From positions 310,001-374,000 of the forward strand of contig NZ_CP121112.1 of the NCBI RefSeq assembly GCF_029625295.1: a DNA stretch of 64,000 nt. The letters are read 5' to 3'. Each line of letters opens with the position of its first letter. The stretch's first letter is position 1. The notes beneath the pieces were generated by a model. It saw only the letters and a list, made by a program, of their open reading frames with translations, had not been told where the DNA came from and did no database searches. This DNA comes from Flavobacterium gyeonganense (GTDB taxonomy: Bacteria > Bacteroidota > Bacteroidia > Flavobacteriales > Flavobacteriaceae). Position numbers and translations under genes: made by a program. Below, in pieces: positions 1 to 10,607 of the stretch.

Positions 1-944
1 TTGATTGTTTCTTTCGTTAAATCCGTTAATGCTTTTGCCCAGACTTTATTTTTTTGATAATATTCTTTTTGAGCCCGATATAAATTATAGAGCTCCCATT
101 TTACTTTTTCGTCCTGCGGAATTGTAAAAGTGTCTTTTTCCTCTTTCGAAGAAAAATAAACATATCCCCACTTTTCAGGTTCATGCATATTAATTACGCC
201 CATTGGCGACCAGACCCAGTTGTACTCAGGCAGAAATTTTCCGTCAGCATCTTTTTTTCGTTCGTATTTACCATCAACAACTGTATGCTGCCAGTTTACT
301 CTTGAGAAATTAACGCGCCAGAATTTATCTGCCGGCACATTATTTTCGTTGTAAGATTTTTTATAAGATGCCCAGGGAATTGCCATTTCTAAAACCCAAC
401 CTTCATCAGTATCATTTGGGTTATTAAGCGTTCCGATGATTTTTACCGCCGATTTCAGACCTGGAATATTCCAGTCGTTTAAAACAACATTATCATTTTC
501 TCTGTAAGGTTTTGACAAAAACAAATCCCAGGCTGTATTTAAAGCATTTATCTCTAATTCATAATAATTAAAAGTGTCGCCGTCGGGATCAATAAAAACT
601 TCAAAATCGTTGTTGTAAAAAATAATCGTGTCACGTTGTTTTAAATTGGCCCAAACATGCGGTTCATCAATTTTTGCTAAAATATAAAAATTGGTTTCAT
701 CCCAGAGCATTTTAACTTTTGTTGCATATTTTGGTTTAATATTGTTTTCGATATCTTCAAAGAGATCTGTCCAATCTGCTTTGCTCCATGATGGATCAGA
801 TTCGTCACCGTCAATAACAATAGGAGTTGTGATTTTTGAGGCTGTGTACGTTTTAGGCACAATTGTTTTTTTCTTCGGCTGCGAAAAAACGAGCGCCGAA
901 GAAAAAACTAAAACAATTGTTAACCACTTAAATTTTAGAAACAT
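1..944 (-). CDS. CBM9-like carbohydrate-binding protein, secreted (3' end outside window)
   Basis: Read on the minus strand from ATG at 944, a 314-codon open frame runs off the left edge. The first ~21 residues form a signal peptide ending near ALVFSQ. The rest resembles the family 9 carbohydrate-binding (DOMON-like) domain found in bacterial secreted proteins: an early Asp-Gly-Asp loop (IVIDGDESDPSW), then alternating aromatic and acidic strands (FEVFIDPDGDTFNYYELEIN; MAIPWASYKK; WRVNFSRVNW). The start lies 8 bases after the GH130 stop, so it is probably the last gene of the 6.5-1 kb operon. An outer-surface or periplasmic sugar-binding role is inferred from family and context only. The C-terminus is not visible, so a fused enzyme domain cannot be excluded. 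Confidence 0.75.
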   Translation of the reverse strand, partial: MFLKFKWLTIVLVFSSALVFSQPKKKTIVPKTYTASKITTPIVIDGDESDPSWSKADWTDLFEDIENNIKPKYATKVKMLWDETNFYILAKIDEPHVWANLKQRDTIIFYNNDFEVFIDPDGDTFNYYELEINALNTAWDLFLSKPYRENDNVVLNDWNIPGLKSAVKIIGTLNNPNDTDEGWVLEMAIPWASYKKSYNENNVPADKFWRVNFSRVNWQHTVVDGKYERKKDADGKFLPEYNWVWSPMGVINMHEPEKWGYVYFSSKEEKDTFTIPQDEKVKWELYNLYRAQKEYYQKNKVWAKALTDLTKETI

Positions 945-952
945 GGATTTTT

Positions 953-1918
953 TTATAAACTATTATCTTTTGTAAACTGAATTACTTCGCTTAATTTTCC
1001 GAAAGCAATCGCAACTGCTGTATCTGCTGCACCATAATAAACGGTTAATTTATCTTCTTCTGTATCATGCAAAGCAGCACATGGGAAAACTACGTTTGGC
1101 ACATCTCCCACCATTTCATAAATCTCTGCAGGTCCTAATAAATAAGGCTGTGTTCTGTATTTTACTTTATCTGGAGAATCTACCTCTAAAAGTGCTGATC
1201 CCATTGCGTAACGGAAACCGTTGCAGGTATTGATAACTCCGTGATAGATCATTAACCAGCCTTCGTTAGTTAAAATAGGAATTGGTCCTGCTCCTACTTT
1301 TGTACACTGCCATGCGCTTTGCTCAAACGGACTTGGTTTCATTACTAATCTGTGTTCGCCCCAGTATTTCATGTCTGGGCTGTAACTGATCCATATATCT
1401 CCAAAAGGCGTATGTCCGTTATCACTCGGACGGCTTAGCATGGCATATTTCCCATTTATTTTTTGTGGAAATAAAACACCGTTTCTGTTGAAGGGTAAAA
1501 AGGCATTTTCGCATTGAAAAAATTCTTTAAAATCGAACGTGTAGCCAATACCAATTGTTGGGCCATTATAGCCATTACACCAGGTAATCCAGTAACGGTC
1601 TTCTATAAAAACCACACGCGGATCGTATTTATAGGCAGATTCGATCATTTCAGTATTACCTGACTGCATTACAATTGGTTCATGATTAATATCCCAATCG
1701 ATTCCGTTTTTACTAAATCCGGCAAAAACATTCATTTGAACCGCTTTATTATCACATCTGAAAACTCCCGCAAATCCTTCTTCAAAAGGAACTACTGCAC
1801 TGTTAAAAATACTATTTGAAGATGGAATCGCATATCTGTTGATAATTGGATTTTCAGAATATCTCCACATTACATCTTTACTGTTTTCGGGTCTGTCTTG
1901 CCAAGGAATACTGCTCAT
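953..1918 (-). CDS. GH130 beta-mannoside phosphorylase, probably acting on Man-beta-1,4-GlcNAc
   Basis: A 321-residue cytoplasmic protein without signal peptide, of the length usual for GH130. GH130 enzymes phosphorolyse beta-1,4-mannosides to mannose 1-phosphate. The YDPRV motif (Asp99) matches the GH130 catalytic acid region, followed by the family pattern [14 protein letters not shown] and the phosphate-site segment around GAGPIPIL...MIYHGV. Neighbouring GH92 alpha-mannosidase and, a few kb away, GH29 fucosidase and glucosamine-6-P deaminase suggest N-glycan core breakdown, so Man-beta-1,4-GlcNAc is the favoured substrate. Mannosyl-glucose or mannan oligosaccharides remain possible. It lies downstream of the SSS transporter in the same orientation, separated by 284 bases that carry a dispersed repeat. 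Confidence 0.85.
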   Translation of the reverse strand: MSSIPWQDRPENSKDVMWRYSENPIINRYAIPSSNSIFNSAVVPFEEGFAGVFRCDNKAVQMNVFAGFSKNGIDWDINHEPIVMQSGNTEMIESAYKYDPRVVFIEDRYWITWCNGYNGPTIGIGYTFDFKEFFQCENAFLPFNRNGVLFPQKINGKYAMLSRPSDNGHTPFGDIWISYSPDMKYWGEHRLVMKPSPFEQSAWQCTKVGAGPIPILTNEGWLMIYHGVINTCNGFRYAMGSALLEVDSPDKVKYRTQPYLLGPAEIYEMVGDVPNVVFPCAALHDTEEDKLTVYYGAADTAVAIAFGKLSEVIQFTKDNSL

Positions 1919-1960
1919 TTTTTTATTTTTTTATTGTTTTTTATTTTTATTCTCTCTGTT

Positions 1961-2124
1961 TTGTCATCCTGACGAAGGAAGGCTCTTCGTAAGTGACTCC
2001 ACTTAGAAATTCGCCAATCTTTGTAGCGTTTCTCGTAAAGATTCTTCGTTCCTCAGAATGACAAACTGTGACGTCAATCTTTGTCGAGTTACGCATGTGA
2101 TTTCTCCTCTGTCGAAATGACAAA
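1961..2124. repeat. Dispersed inverted-repeat element, copy A (full copy plus a half copy)
   Basis: Starts TTGTCATCCTGACGAAGG and ends with the inverted counterpart CAGAATGACAAA near 2065. A second half-copy follows to 2124, ending CGAAATGACAAA. The interior contains the block CAATCTTTGTAGCG. The same architecture recurs at 26697, 32159 and 34742. No ORF inside. It fills the gap between the SSS symporter and GH130 genes. Confidence 0.8.
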
Positions 2125-2202
2125 ATGAACGTTTAAGACTTTAACAAAGCTGTCCTGCATTTTATATTTTCTAATTGACTAATTATCAAATTTTCTAATT
2201 CT

Positions 2203-4080
2203 CTAATCTTCTATTCTGCGAACTTTATCCAACCAGGTAAATTTCAATATCGCTGTAGTTACTAAAAACACAACCAATGCCGTAATTGCTTTTGGATAAT
2301 CTCTGATAATGAAGAATATCGGAAGCAGAATCATACTCGACTGCCACACAATTCCGATGGCACAGTTCATCATATCCAGCCAGAAATCATTATTTTTTTC
2401 GAAAGACTGATCTTCTGCTTTTAATTGTTTATAAACCGGATTCCAGTATCCCCAAGGTCTTACGTTGGAATAAAACGATTTTAAAACCTCCATTTCTGTC
2501 GGCTGGCTCAAGTATGTTCCTAAAAGACAACCTAAAATTGAGAATCCGAATATTAATGGGAACAGGTAAATGGCTTGAACTTTTGACAAATCGTATAAGA
2601 AAGAACCTTCGGTTAAATTGGCTTTGTTCATCCCTAAAATAAACTGCAGTGAAGCAATGATTAATCCGGCGAACATTCCCCAGAAATAACCCCATCCGTT
2701 AAAACGCCACCAAATCCATTTTAGGAAATTCGCTGCTACGTAACCTCCATACAGTGCACTTGTAATCCACAGCGTTAAAGAGTTGATAGAATCTGCAAAG
2801 AATCCCATGAAAACACCTAAACCCACAACAAGGAAAGACGAAATCTGGCTTACTTTAATATAATGTGCATTTGAAGCTACTGGTTTGAAATATTTTTTAT
2901 AAATATCATTTACAATGTAAGCTGGTCCAGCGTTTACGAATGCTGAGAATCCCGACATAAAAGCAGCTAATAAACCGGCTAAAAGAATTCCTTTAATTCC
3001 AACGGGAATGTATAAATTCACCACTTTTGGCATTAATAATTCTAAATCAGCCCCTTTTAATCCAACATTTGCATTTAACTCAGGCGCTAGGTTTACTAAG
3101 GCAATTACCACGATTCCGGTAATTAATAAATATCTCGGAATGAATAAAATTAGGTTGGTAAAACCGCTCATATATGCTGCCTCTTTTACCGATTTGGTTG
3201 AAAGAACCCTTTGTAAATCATAACTTGGCGTTGGTCCGGCAACACTTGCGAAGAAACCCTTGAACAACGTCATTCCGATGAAAGCACCAAACATTTTGTA
3301 ACCTTCTGAATCAATTAAATTATTGAATGTCTGAAACTTATCACTCCACTGGGTTTCAAACTGCCATCCGAAAAAGACGTTTTTCCATTCTTCGGTAATA
3401 ACCGCATTAATCTGAATATCTGTATAATTAAGGAATGCATAACCCGCAATTAAAACTCCGGCTGTAATCATAATTAAATACTGCACAACTTCTGTCGCAA
3501 CTACTGAGAACATCCCGCCTTTTACGGTATAAATTGTCGTTAAGAAAATGATTAACAAGGCATAAGAACGCTCTGATGTCAATAAAATCATATCTCCGTA
3601 ATGCAGCGTTAAATCCCACGGAAGAATAATGGTTACAAACTTTCCGATTCCTTCAAAAAAATAGGCGATGAAACCAATTGTTGAGATAATGGCAAAAATG
3701 GCTACAATAATATGAGATGCTTTTCCGGCCCTGTCGCTTCCAAAACGGGTTAAAATCCATTCAGAACCCGTCATTACTTTTGACCTTCTGATCCAGACTG
3801 CAAGGAACATCATAACAAAAATCTGGTTCCAAATCGGCCAAAGCCACATGAACATAAAACTTTTTACTCCGTACAGAAATAAGACCCCAATCATCCAGGA
3901 AGTTCCGGAAACATCAAACATTCCTGATCCGTTGCTAAGACCTAAAAAATACCATTTAATTGTTTTTCCGCCAAGGAAATAATCATCCAACCCTTTTGAT
4001 GCTTTTCTTGAAATCCAGATTCCTATTCCGACAGAGAGGAGAATATAAGCTACGATAATTGATACGTCAATGATATCCAT
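2203..4080 (-). CDS. Sodium:solute symporter (SSS family), probable mannoside/sugar uptake
   Basis: A 625-residue integral membrane protein with many hydrophobic helices, starting MDIIDVSIIVAYILLSVGIG. The early motif KGLDDYFLGGKTIKWYFLGLS is typical of SSS transporters in Bacteroidota polysaccharide loci, as is GTSWMIG. These use the Na+ gradient to import sugars across the inner membrane. It sits between GH92 (153 bases upstream) and GH130 (downstream), all on the minus strand, which fits import of a mannose-containing disaccharide for cytoplasmic phosphorolysis. The substrate is inferred from neighbours, not from the sequence. Confidence 0.88.
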   Translation of the reverse strand: MDIIDVSIIVAYILLSVGIGIWISRKASKGLDDYFLGGKTIKWYFLGLSNGSGMFDVSGTSWMIGVLFLYGVKSFMFMWLWPIWNQIFVMMFLAVWIRRSKVMTGSEWILTRFGSDRAGKASHIIVAIFAIISTIGFIAYFFEGIGKFVTIILPWDLTLHYGDMILLTSERSYALLIIFLTTIYTVKGGMFSVVATEVVQYLIMITAGVLIAGYAFLNYTDIQINAVITEEWKNVFFGWQFETQWSDKFQTFNNLIDSEGYKMFGAFIGMTLFKGFFASVAGPTPSYDLQRVLSTKSVKEAAYMSGFTNLILFIPRYLLITGIVVIALVNLAPELNANVGLKGADLELLMPKVVNLYIPVGIKGILLAGLLAAFMSGFSAFVNAGPAYIVNDIYKKYFKPVASNAHYIKVSQISSFLVVGLGVFMGFFADSINSLTLWITSALYGGYVAANFLKWIWWRFNGWGYFWGMFAGLIIASLQFILGMNKANLTEGSFLYDLSKVQAIYLFPLIFGFSILGCLLGTYLSQPTEMEVLKSFYSNVRPWGYWNPVYKQLKAEDQSFEKNNDFWLDMMNCAIGIVWQSSMILLPIFFIIRDYPKAITALVVFLVTTAILKFTWLDKVRRIED

Positions 4081-4233
4081 TAATTTTAATTGTTAATTAG
4101 TTTAGTTCTTTTTTTAGTCCTTAGTTATTAGTCTTTAATCCTTAGTTTTTTAGCTTATGGTTTTGTTGGTTGTTTTTTATAGTTTTTTTGATAACTGATT
4201 ACTACAAACTGTAAACTATAAACTGAACACTAA

Positions 4234-6474
4234 CTACTTCTTTCCCCAGTTTTTATTGGGCTCTGATCCCATTACAAAATGTAAAATTCCGCCTTGCACT
4301 ATTTGTTGATGTGATATTGTTGTTGTATTGAATGGAACACCATTGAGTGTTGCCGATTGGATATAGAAATTTTTCTCCGAAACATTTTCTGCTTCAATTA
4401 CAAATGCTTTTCCCCCTTCAAGATTGATGGTGGCTTTTTCGAAAATTGGACTTCCGATTTCGTATTCGCCAGAAGCCGGATTCATTGGATATAATCCCAT
4501 GGAACTGAAAACATACCAGGCCGACATTTGTCCGCAGTCTTCGTTACCGCTTAATCCGTTTGGTGTTGTATTGTATTGTGTGTCTAAAATATGGCGTACC
4601 CAATATTGTGTTCTCCAAGGCTGGCCCGCGTGATTGAACATATACGCAATGTGGTGGCTTGGTTCGTTTCCGTGTGCATACTGTCCGATTAATCCCGAAA
4701 TATCTGCCGAAACATTGTTTCCTGTAATTTCTGAACTTTCTGTAAATAGTTGTTCTAACCGTTTTGTAAAGATTTCATTTCCACCATGAATCGAAATTAA
4801 ATTATCGACATTATGAGGTACAAACCAGCTGTGCTGCCATGCATTTCCTTCGGTATAATCGGTGTGTTCTCTGTGGTTAGAATGCTTAGGATCAAAAGGT
4901 TCGTTCCATGATTTTCCATCTTCTGATTTTCCTCTCATGAATCCTGTTTTTGAATCAAATAAATATTGATACGCCTGAGAACGTTTTAAGAAAAACTGGT
5001 AATCTTCGGTTTTTCCTAATGCTTTTGCCATCTGCGCCACACACCAATCGTCATACGCATATTCTAAAGTAATTGTTACCGATTCGTCTAATAAATTGTA
5101 CGGAATGTAGCCGTATTTTTTATAGAAGTTCAATCCTCTTTCGTCCTGCATCATGGTAGTTTTCATGGTCTGATATGCTTTTTCGGCATCAAAACCTTTG
5201 ATACCTTTTAAATACGCATCGACAATTACAGGAATGGAGTGATAACCTGTCATGGTATTGGTTTCATTAGCATATAATGTCCAAACCGGAAGTATTTTTT
5301 TAACGTCGTAATACGTCAGCATTGAGTTTACAATGTCTGAAGTTTTGTCTGGCGCCAATAAAGTCAATAAAGGATTTTGGGCTCTAAAAGTATCCCATAG
5401 TGATAAGGTCGAATAAGCGGTATAATCTTTTGCTCTAACAATTTGATCATCCTCTTTTCTAAACTGACCGTTTTTATCACTATAGGTTACAGGGGCAACT
5501 TTTGTATGATATAATGCAGTATAAAACATCGTTTTTAACGAATCTACTGGTGTTTCAACTTCAATTTTATTTAAAGCAGCATTCCAGATAGAAACTGCCT
5601 GCGATTTTGTATTGTCGAACGTTGATTTTTCATCATCTAAATTATCTTTGGCATTAGCCGCACTAACAGATGACAAGGCTACTTTTACCACTAATTCATT
5701 GCTATTACTGCTTTCTAAAAATAATTGTGCTGCAGTATTTTCTCCGTCTGCTTTGTTTCCTTCGATAACCTGCTTATCAGCCAATAAAACCGATTCCGTA
5801 ATTGGTTTTGAAAATTTAGCAACAAAAAATACTTTCTGATTTTTTGCCCAGCCAGTACTAAAACGATATCCGCTTATGGTATGCTCATCCTCAATGGTGA
5901 TTCCCGTTTTCAGGGCTTTGTCCCAGTTAATGGCAAATCCCAGATCGATTATGACTGATTGTTTATCGTTTTTGGAAAATGTGTATTTATGGAATGCTGT
6001 TCTTTGTGAAGAAGTTAATTCTACATTGATTTTAGGATCTTCAAGAAAAACCTGGTAAGAGCCCGGTGCTGCTTTTTCGTTAACATGACTGTATTTAGAT
6101 TTATAAGGTAATTGATCCCGTGAAGCTGTTTTTGCAGTTAAATCAAGTTTTTTATTGGTTGGCATAAATAAGATATCTGCCAAATCACCAATACCCGTTC
6201 CGCTTAAATGCAAATGACTGAAACCGGCCACAACAGAATCTGAATAATGATATCCTGAACACCAGTCCCAGTTCGAAATTCCGTTATCAGGACTTACCTG
6301 AAGCATTCCAAAAGGAAGAGTCGCTCCCGGATACGTATGCCCATGACCACCAGTACCTATAAAAGGATTAACGTGGTCCGTAAAAAGTGTTTCGTGATGA
6401 TGCTTTTTGTTTACATTTATTTTGCAACTTGCAATTAAAATAACAACCAAAAAAAGCAGGGTAAAATTCTTCAT
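4234..6474 (-). CDS. GH92 alpha-mannosidase, lipoprotein
   Basis: 746 residues. The N-terminus is a lipoprotein signal with lipobox LIASC (Cys17), so it is probably anchored in the periplasm or outer membrane. GH92 hallmarks: VNPFIGTGGHGHTYPGA near residue 36, the loop SHLHLSGTGIGD near 86, the acidic helix ESVTITLEYAYDDWC near 460 that carries the family acid residue, GNEPSHHIAYMFNHAGQPW near 602 and NEDCGQMSAWYVFSSMGLYP near 641. GH92 enzymes are Ca2+-dependent exo-alpha-mannosidases that trim high-mannose N-glycans. It is the first gene of the minus-strand operon and is divergent from the LytS/LytTR genes, which may regulate it. Confidence 0.92.
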   Translation of the reverse strand: MKNFTLLFLVVILIASCKINVNKKHHHETLFTDHVNPFIGTGGHGHTYPGATLPFGMLQVSPDNGISNWDWCSGYHYSDSVVAGFSHLHLSGTGIGDLADILFMPTNKKLDLTAKTASRDQLPYKSKYSHVNEKAAPGSYQVFLEDPKINVELTSSQRTAFHKYTFSKNDKQSVIIDLGFAINWDKALKTGITIEDEHTISGYRFSTGWAKNQKVFFVAKFSKPITESVLLADKQVIEGNKADGENTAAQLFLESSNSNELVVKVALSSVSAANAKDNLDDEKSTFDNTKSQAVSIWNAALNKIEVETPVDSLKTMFYTALYHTKVAPVTYSDKNGQFRKEDDQIVRAKDYTAYSTLSLWDTFRAQNPLLTLLAPDKTSDIVNSMLTYYDVKKILPVWTLYANETNTMTGYHSIPVIVDAYLKGIKGFDAEKAYQTMKTTMMQDERGLNFYKKYGYIPYNLLDESVTITLEYAYDDWCVAQMAKALGKTEDYQFFLKRSQAYQYLFDSKTGFMRGKSEDGKSWNEPFDPKHSNHREHTDYTEGNAWQHSWFVPHNVDNLISIHGGNEIFTKRLEQLFTESSEITGNNVSADISGLIGQYAHGNEPSHHIAYMFNHAGQPWRTQYWVRHILDTQYNTTPNGLSGNEDCGQMSAWYVFSSMGLYPMNPASGEYEIGSPIFEKATINLEGGKAFVIEAENVSEKNFYIQSATLNGVPFNTTTISHQQIVQGGILHFVMGSEPNKNWGKK

Positions 6475-6596
6475 ATAAAAACAATCTTAATTTAATTTTA
6501 AATTTAAACAAATTCAACTTTTCGTTAAAAGTAATTTAGACGGACGACATATAAACTAGGATAAACATCAAAAAATCATAAAAACATATCATTATT

Positions 6597-7653
6597 ATGA
6601 ATTTAAATTCGGGCAAATCTTATCGGTTACCATTGCATTATCACTTCTTTTTTTGGCTTACTTATTTTTTATTTAATACATTTCGTTGGGGAAGCTATTT
6701 TAATGATTACCTGTATTCATTAAAAACAAACTTATTAGGCTTTCCAATTCACATGACATTATGTTATCTGAATATTTTAATTTTCATGCCTTATCTGGTT
6801 TATCGAAAAAGATATCTATTGTATGTATTGGCTGTTTTATCAACCATTTTTTTAATGGTGGTTATTAAATTCAAACTTACATACTTATTAATAACGCATA
6901 ACGTCTGGCCTGAAGGACCTGAGACTATAGATAAATTAACACTCAATTATACGATAGATATGATGATGGGAGAACTCTATGTTATCACTTTTGTAACAGC
7001 AATCAAAATTACATTTGATTTTTTGCAAGAACAAAAAAGAGTAACCGATCTTGAAAAGTCTCAATTAGAAACCGAATTACTTTTTCTTAAATCTCAAATT
7101 TCGCCACACTTTTTTTCAATACATTGAATAATATTTATTCATTATCAGTAGAAAAATCAAACAAAACACCCAAAATTGTCCTTAAGCTTTCTGAACTAAT
7201 GCGGTATATGCTCTATGATACAAAGGGCAAAAAACAATCTTTAGAAAATGAAATTTTATGCATCCAAAATTATCTTGATCTGGAACGAATCAGGAATGAT
7301 GAAAGGCTTGAAGTAAACATGTCTGTCTCGGGAGATATTCATGATAAAGAAATTTCTCCGGTTATATTACTGACTTTTATTGAAAATGCTTTTAAGCATG
7401 GTGTAAATAAAAACACCGGAAAAGTAAAAATTGATATTGATTTTAATGTAAAAGGTGACTATCTGCATTTCAAAATTTCAAATCCTACACCCGAAATTAC
7501 GCAGCATAAAGACAATTTTAACAAGTCAAGTGGTATAGGTCTCGAAAATGTAAAAAAAGACTTGAATTAGGCTATAATAAAAATGATTACAAGCTTTCTT
7601 TTAAAAATAAAAAGAATATTTTTGTCGTAAAGCTTGTAATTAAAGTCACTTAA
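6597..7653 (+). pseudogene. LytS-type sensor histidine kinase, interrupted by two 1-base indels
   Basis: The first frame (from 6597) encodes four hydrophobic segments and then LETELLFLKSQISPHFF, the PF06580 histidine-kinase motif, where it hits a stop. Adding one T to the T7 run at 7110-7116 restores SPHFFFNTLNNIYSLS and the kinase domain up to GIGLENVKK. Adding one A to the A7 run at 7552-7558 restores VKKRLELGYNKND and a normal end at 7653. The corrected protein is 352 residues, normal for this family. Two identical-type homopolymer losses and otherwise intact motifs (ENAFKHGV N-box, GIGLEN G-box) suggest sequencing error rather than a dead gene. Its partner regulator follows 66 bases downstream. 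Confidence 0.85.
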
Positions 7654-7719
7654 AACAAATACCCTCCTTATTAATTTTGCCCGCAAAATTATTTCGCTCG
7701 AATAACTAAGATTAAAGAA

Positions 7720-8433
7720 ATGAAAATAAATTGTTTGATTATAGACGATGAGCCATTGGCAATTAATATTATTAAAAATTATTTAGAGCCACTTGAAAAT
7801 TTTGAGGTAATAAATACTTTCAGTAATCCGATTGAAGGCCTGAATTTTATTAAAAATAATAATGTCGATGTTATTTTTCTGGACATAAACATGCCTGTTC
7901 TTGATGGAATTAATTTTATAAAAAGTCTTGAAAATCCTCCATTAATTGTAATCACAAGTGCTTACAGCCAGTTTGCCATAGAAACTTATGAACTTGACGT
8001 TTTAGATTATTTAGTGAAGCCAATTGAGTTTCCGAGATTGATGAAAACGTTAAATAAAGTAAGTAAAAGGATTGAGAAAAAAGAGAATGGAACTCAGGAC
8101 AGCCAACCCGACAGCCCTTTTATATTCGTTAAAATTGACAAAAAAAGAATGAAGAAAATCTTCTTCAACGAAATTCTGGTTATCGAAAGTCTTAAAGATT
8201 ATTTAAAAATAAACACTTTAACAGGCAAATACATAATTCACAGTACCTTATCTGATTTTACTGATTTACTACCCGAAAAAAACTTCCTGAGAATACACCG
8301 ATCATATACGATTGCAATTGATAAAATAGATGCTGTTGAAGGAAATAGTATTGAGATTGAAGGATTGAGATATGTTATTGGAAGATCTTACATTGATCAT
8401 GTGAAACAACGAATATTAAATTCTTCTATATAG
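7720..8433 (+). CDS. LytTR-family response regulator
   Basis: 237 residues. N-terminal receiver domain (1-120): acidic pair near Asp9/Asp10, phosphoacceptor Asp55 in VIFLDINMP, Ser/Thr in VITSAYS and the conserved Lys in LDYLVKPIEF. C-terminal LytTR DNA-binding domain (about 135-237) with FIFVKIDKKRMKKI and FLRIHRSYTIAIDKID, a typical LytTR recognition segment. It forms a two-component pair with the LytS-like kinase immediately upstream. Targets are unknown; the flanking glycan-degradation genes are the obvious candidates. Confidence 0.92.
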   Translation: MKINCLIIDDEPLAINIIKNYLEPLENFEVINTFSNPIEGLNFIKNNNVDVIFLDINMPVLDGINFIKSLENPPLIVITSAYSQFAIETYELDVLDYLVKPIEFPRLMKTLNKVSKRIEKKENGTQDSQPDSPFIFVKIDKKRMKKIFFNEILVIESLKDYLKINTLTGKYIIHSTLSDFTDLLPEKNFLRIHRSYTIAIDKIDAVEGNSIEIEGLRYVIGRSYIDHVKQRILNSSI

Positions 8434-8452
8434 TTAAACGCAAAAAAAACAA

Positions 8453-8480
8453 AAAATGCAGTCATAAACGACTGCATTTT
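8453..8480. terminator. Bidirectional intrinsic terminator
   Basis: Perfect 11-bp stem AAAATGCAGTC / GACTGCATTTT with loop ATAAAC, A-rich before and T-rich after. It lies between the convergent LytTR regulator and nagB genes, and could stop transcription from both. Confidence 0.75.
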
Positions 8481-8548
8481 CACATTGGTAACTAACCAAA
8501 ATAAACCACATGAAATAGTTTATTATATTTTAAAAAAGATTTTACAAT

Positions 8549-10462
8549 CTAGAAATGATATCGCTTAAATGCTTCGATAGCCGAATAATCTGCTAATCCT
8601 AAAGCATGGTATTTTTCTGCTGTCATTCTGTTTCTATCTTCAACTCTTACCCAAAATTCCCTACTGTCATCGCCCTGAAACATTACTCCATCCTTTTGAG
8701 ACTGATGATAGAAAATAGCATGACGTTTTTTCAGTACCTGATCAGGACTCATTGGAACCGCCATTTCAATTTGGTAAGATTCCCATTCATGCCACGCTCC
8801 TCTATATAACCAGACCCAGCAATCATCCATAAAACTTTTATGCTTTAATCGTTTTAAAGCCTCAAACAAACTGTCTAAACAAACTTTATGTGTACCATGC
8901 GGGTCTGCTAAATCTCCTGCAGCATATATCTGATGTGGTTTTATTCTTTCGATAATATCGCACATAATTTCTATATCGGCTTCACCGAGATTATTTTTCT
9001 TAACTGTACCTGTTTCATAAAAAGGCAAATCGAGAAAGTTAACATTTGAATCCTGTAAGCCTAAATATCTTGTAGCCGCTAAAGATTCACTCCTTCTAAT
9101 TAGTCCTTTTAATTTTCTAACTTCTAATGAATCAATATCATTCGCTTTTTTATTCTTTAAAAAGTTGATTATGTTTTCAGATTCACTGGAGTTTTTATTT
9201 AATGCCTTCGAAATTTCAGCAAATTTTAATGCCTCTTCATTAGAAACCGCAATATTTCCGGATGTCTGGTAAGCCACATGAACATCATGTCCCTGATCTA
9301 CCAGCCTGTCAAAAGTTCCTCCCATTGAAATCACATCATCATCAGGATGCGGGCTGAATATGATAATTCTTTTTCTTTCCGGAGTTGCGCGTTCAGGTCT
9401 GTAAGTATCATCTGCATTTGGTTTTCCTCCGGGCCAGCCAGTAATAGTCTGCTGCATTTTATTAAACATCTTAATATTTAAATGATAAGCAGTTCCCTCT
9501 TCACTCAGGACACTTGACATTCCGTTGTCATTATAATCTTTATCAGTAAGCTTAAGAAAAGGTTTTTTCGTTAATTCGCTTAACCAGACTACAGCTTTCA
9601 GTTTTAACTCTTCATCCCACACTACTGATTTTACCAGCCATGGTGTTTTTACTCTCGTTAATTCTGATGAAGCCTCCGTATCTAAAACAAATGTGGTATT
9701 ACTGTGCTGTTGCAAATAGGTTGCAGGTACTCGTGCAGAAATCTCTCCTTCAATCGTTTTTTTAATGATTTCAGCCTTACTTATTCCCCATGCCAGAAGT
9801 ACAATCCTTTTGGCCGTTTTTACAGTACCAATTCCCATTGTAATGGCTTTTCGGGGTACGTTATCGATTCCTAAAAATGAAGATGCTGCATCAATACGGG
9901 TCAAATGATCCAGCGTAATGCTTCTTGTTCCTGAATTTACGTGAGATCCAGGCTCGTTAAATCCGATGTGACCTGTTCTTCCAATTCCTAAAAGCTGAAA
10001 ATCTAAACCACCGTATGATTTGATTTTCATTTCATAATCGATACAATATTGCTGTAAATCTTCATTACTGATATTTCCGTCAGGGATGTTAATATTTTCG
10101 GGATAAATATCAATATGATCAAAAAGGTGCTCGTGCATAAAATGCCAATAACTCTGAATATTGTTTCTTTCCATTGGATAATATTCATCCAGATTGAAAG
10201 TTACCACATTAGCAAAACTTAAACCTTCCTCTTTATGCAGTCTTACAAGCTCTTCGTAAACTTTAACCGGTGAAGATCCTGTTGCTAATCCTAAAACGCA
10301 AGGTTCATTTAATTCTTCCTTCCTTTGAATTATGTTTGCTATTTCCTGTGCTACTAATACAGAAGCTTCCTGAGATGATTCGAAAATTACATTGTGAATC
10401 TTCTCAAATCGTGTTTCTTCAAATTTTCCAGCTTCTTTAAAATTTATACCTTCTTTAATCAT
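8549..10462 (-). CDS. nagB: Glucosamine-6-phosphate deaminase fused to a PIG-L/LmbE deacetylase-like domain
   Basis: 637 residues. N-terminal half (about 20-290) is NagB: GLATGSSPVKVYEEL, the active-site DEYYP (Asp92) and GIGRTGHIGFNEPGSH near 160-173. It converts glucosamine-6-P to fructose-6-P and ammonia. The C-terminal half (about 365-637) is a PIG-L/LmbE fold with metal-site motif HPDDD near 372 and a second DPHGTH near 519, the family associated with N-acetylglucosaminyl deacetylation. This fusion is, from memory, common in Bacteroidota; what the second domain deacetylates is unsettled. It follows the GH29 fucosidase by 145 bases and fits amino-sugar catabolism from N-glycans. Confidence 0.92.
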   Translation of the reverse strand: MIKEGINFKEAGKFEETRFEKIHNVIFESSQEASVLVAQEIANIIQRKEELNEPCVLGLATGSSPVKVYEELVRLHKEEGLSFANVVTFNLDEYYPMERNNIQSYWHFMHEHLFDHIDIYPENINIPDGNISNEDLQQYCIDYEMKIKSYGGLDFQLLGIGRTGHIGFNEPGSHVNSGTRSITLDHLTRIDAASSFLGIDNVPRKAITMGIGTVKTAKRIVLLAWGISKAEIIKKTIEGEISARVPATYLQQHSNTTFVLDTEASSELTRVKTPWLVKSVVWDEELKLKAVVWLSELTKKPFLKLTDKDYNDNGMSSVLSEEGTAYHLNIKMFNKMQQTITGWPGGKPNADDTYRPERATPERKRIIIFSPHPDDDVISMGGTFDRLVDQGHDVHVAYQTSGNIAVSNEEALKFAEISKALNKNSSESENIINFLKNKKANDIDSLEVRKLKGLIRRSESLAATRYLGLQDSNVNFLDLPFYETGTVKKNNLGEADIEIMCDIIERIKPHQIYAAGDLADPHGTHKVCLDSLFEALKRLKHKSFMDDCWVWLYRGAWHEWESYQIEMAVPMSPDQVLKKRHAIFYHQSQKDGVMFQGDDSREFWVRVEDRNRMTAEKYHALGLADYSAIEAFKRYHF

Positions 10463-10607
10463 TTGCCTGTTCCTTTAATTATAATAGTATAAAATTAACA
10501 CTTCATCTATCTGTAAAATTAAAAATTCGACTAATAACCTCTTAGCTTCGGCAAAAGACAAAATCGGAAACAAAAAAGAGGAATCGTCATTTATTGTTGG
10601 TTTGTAT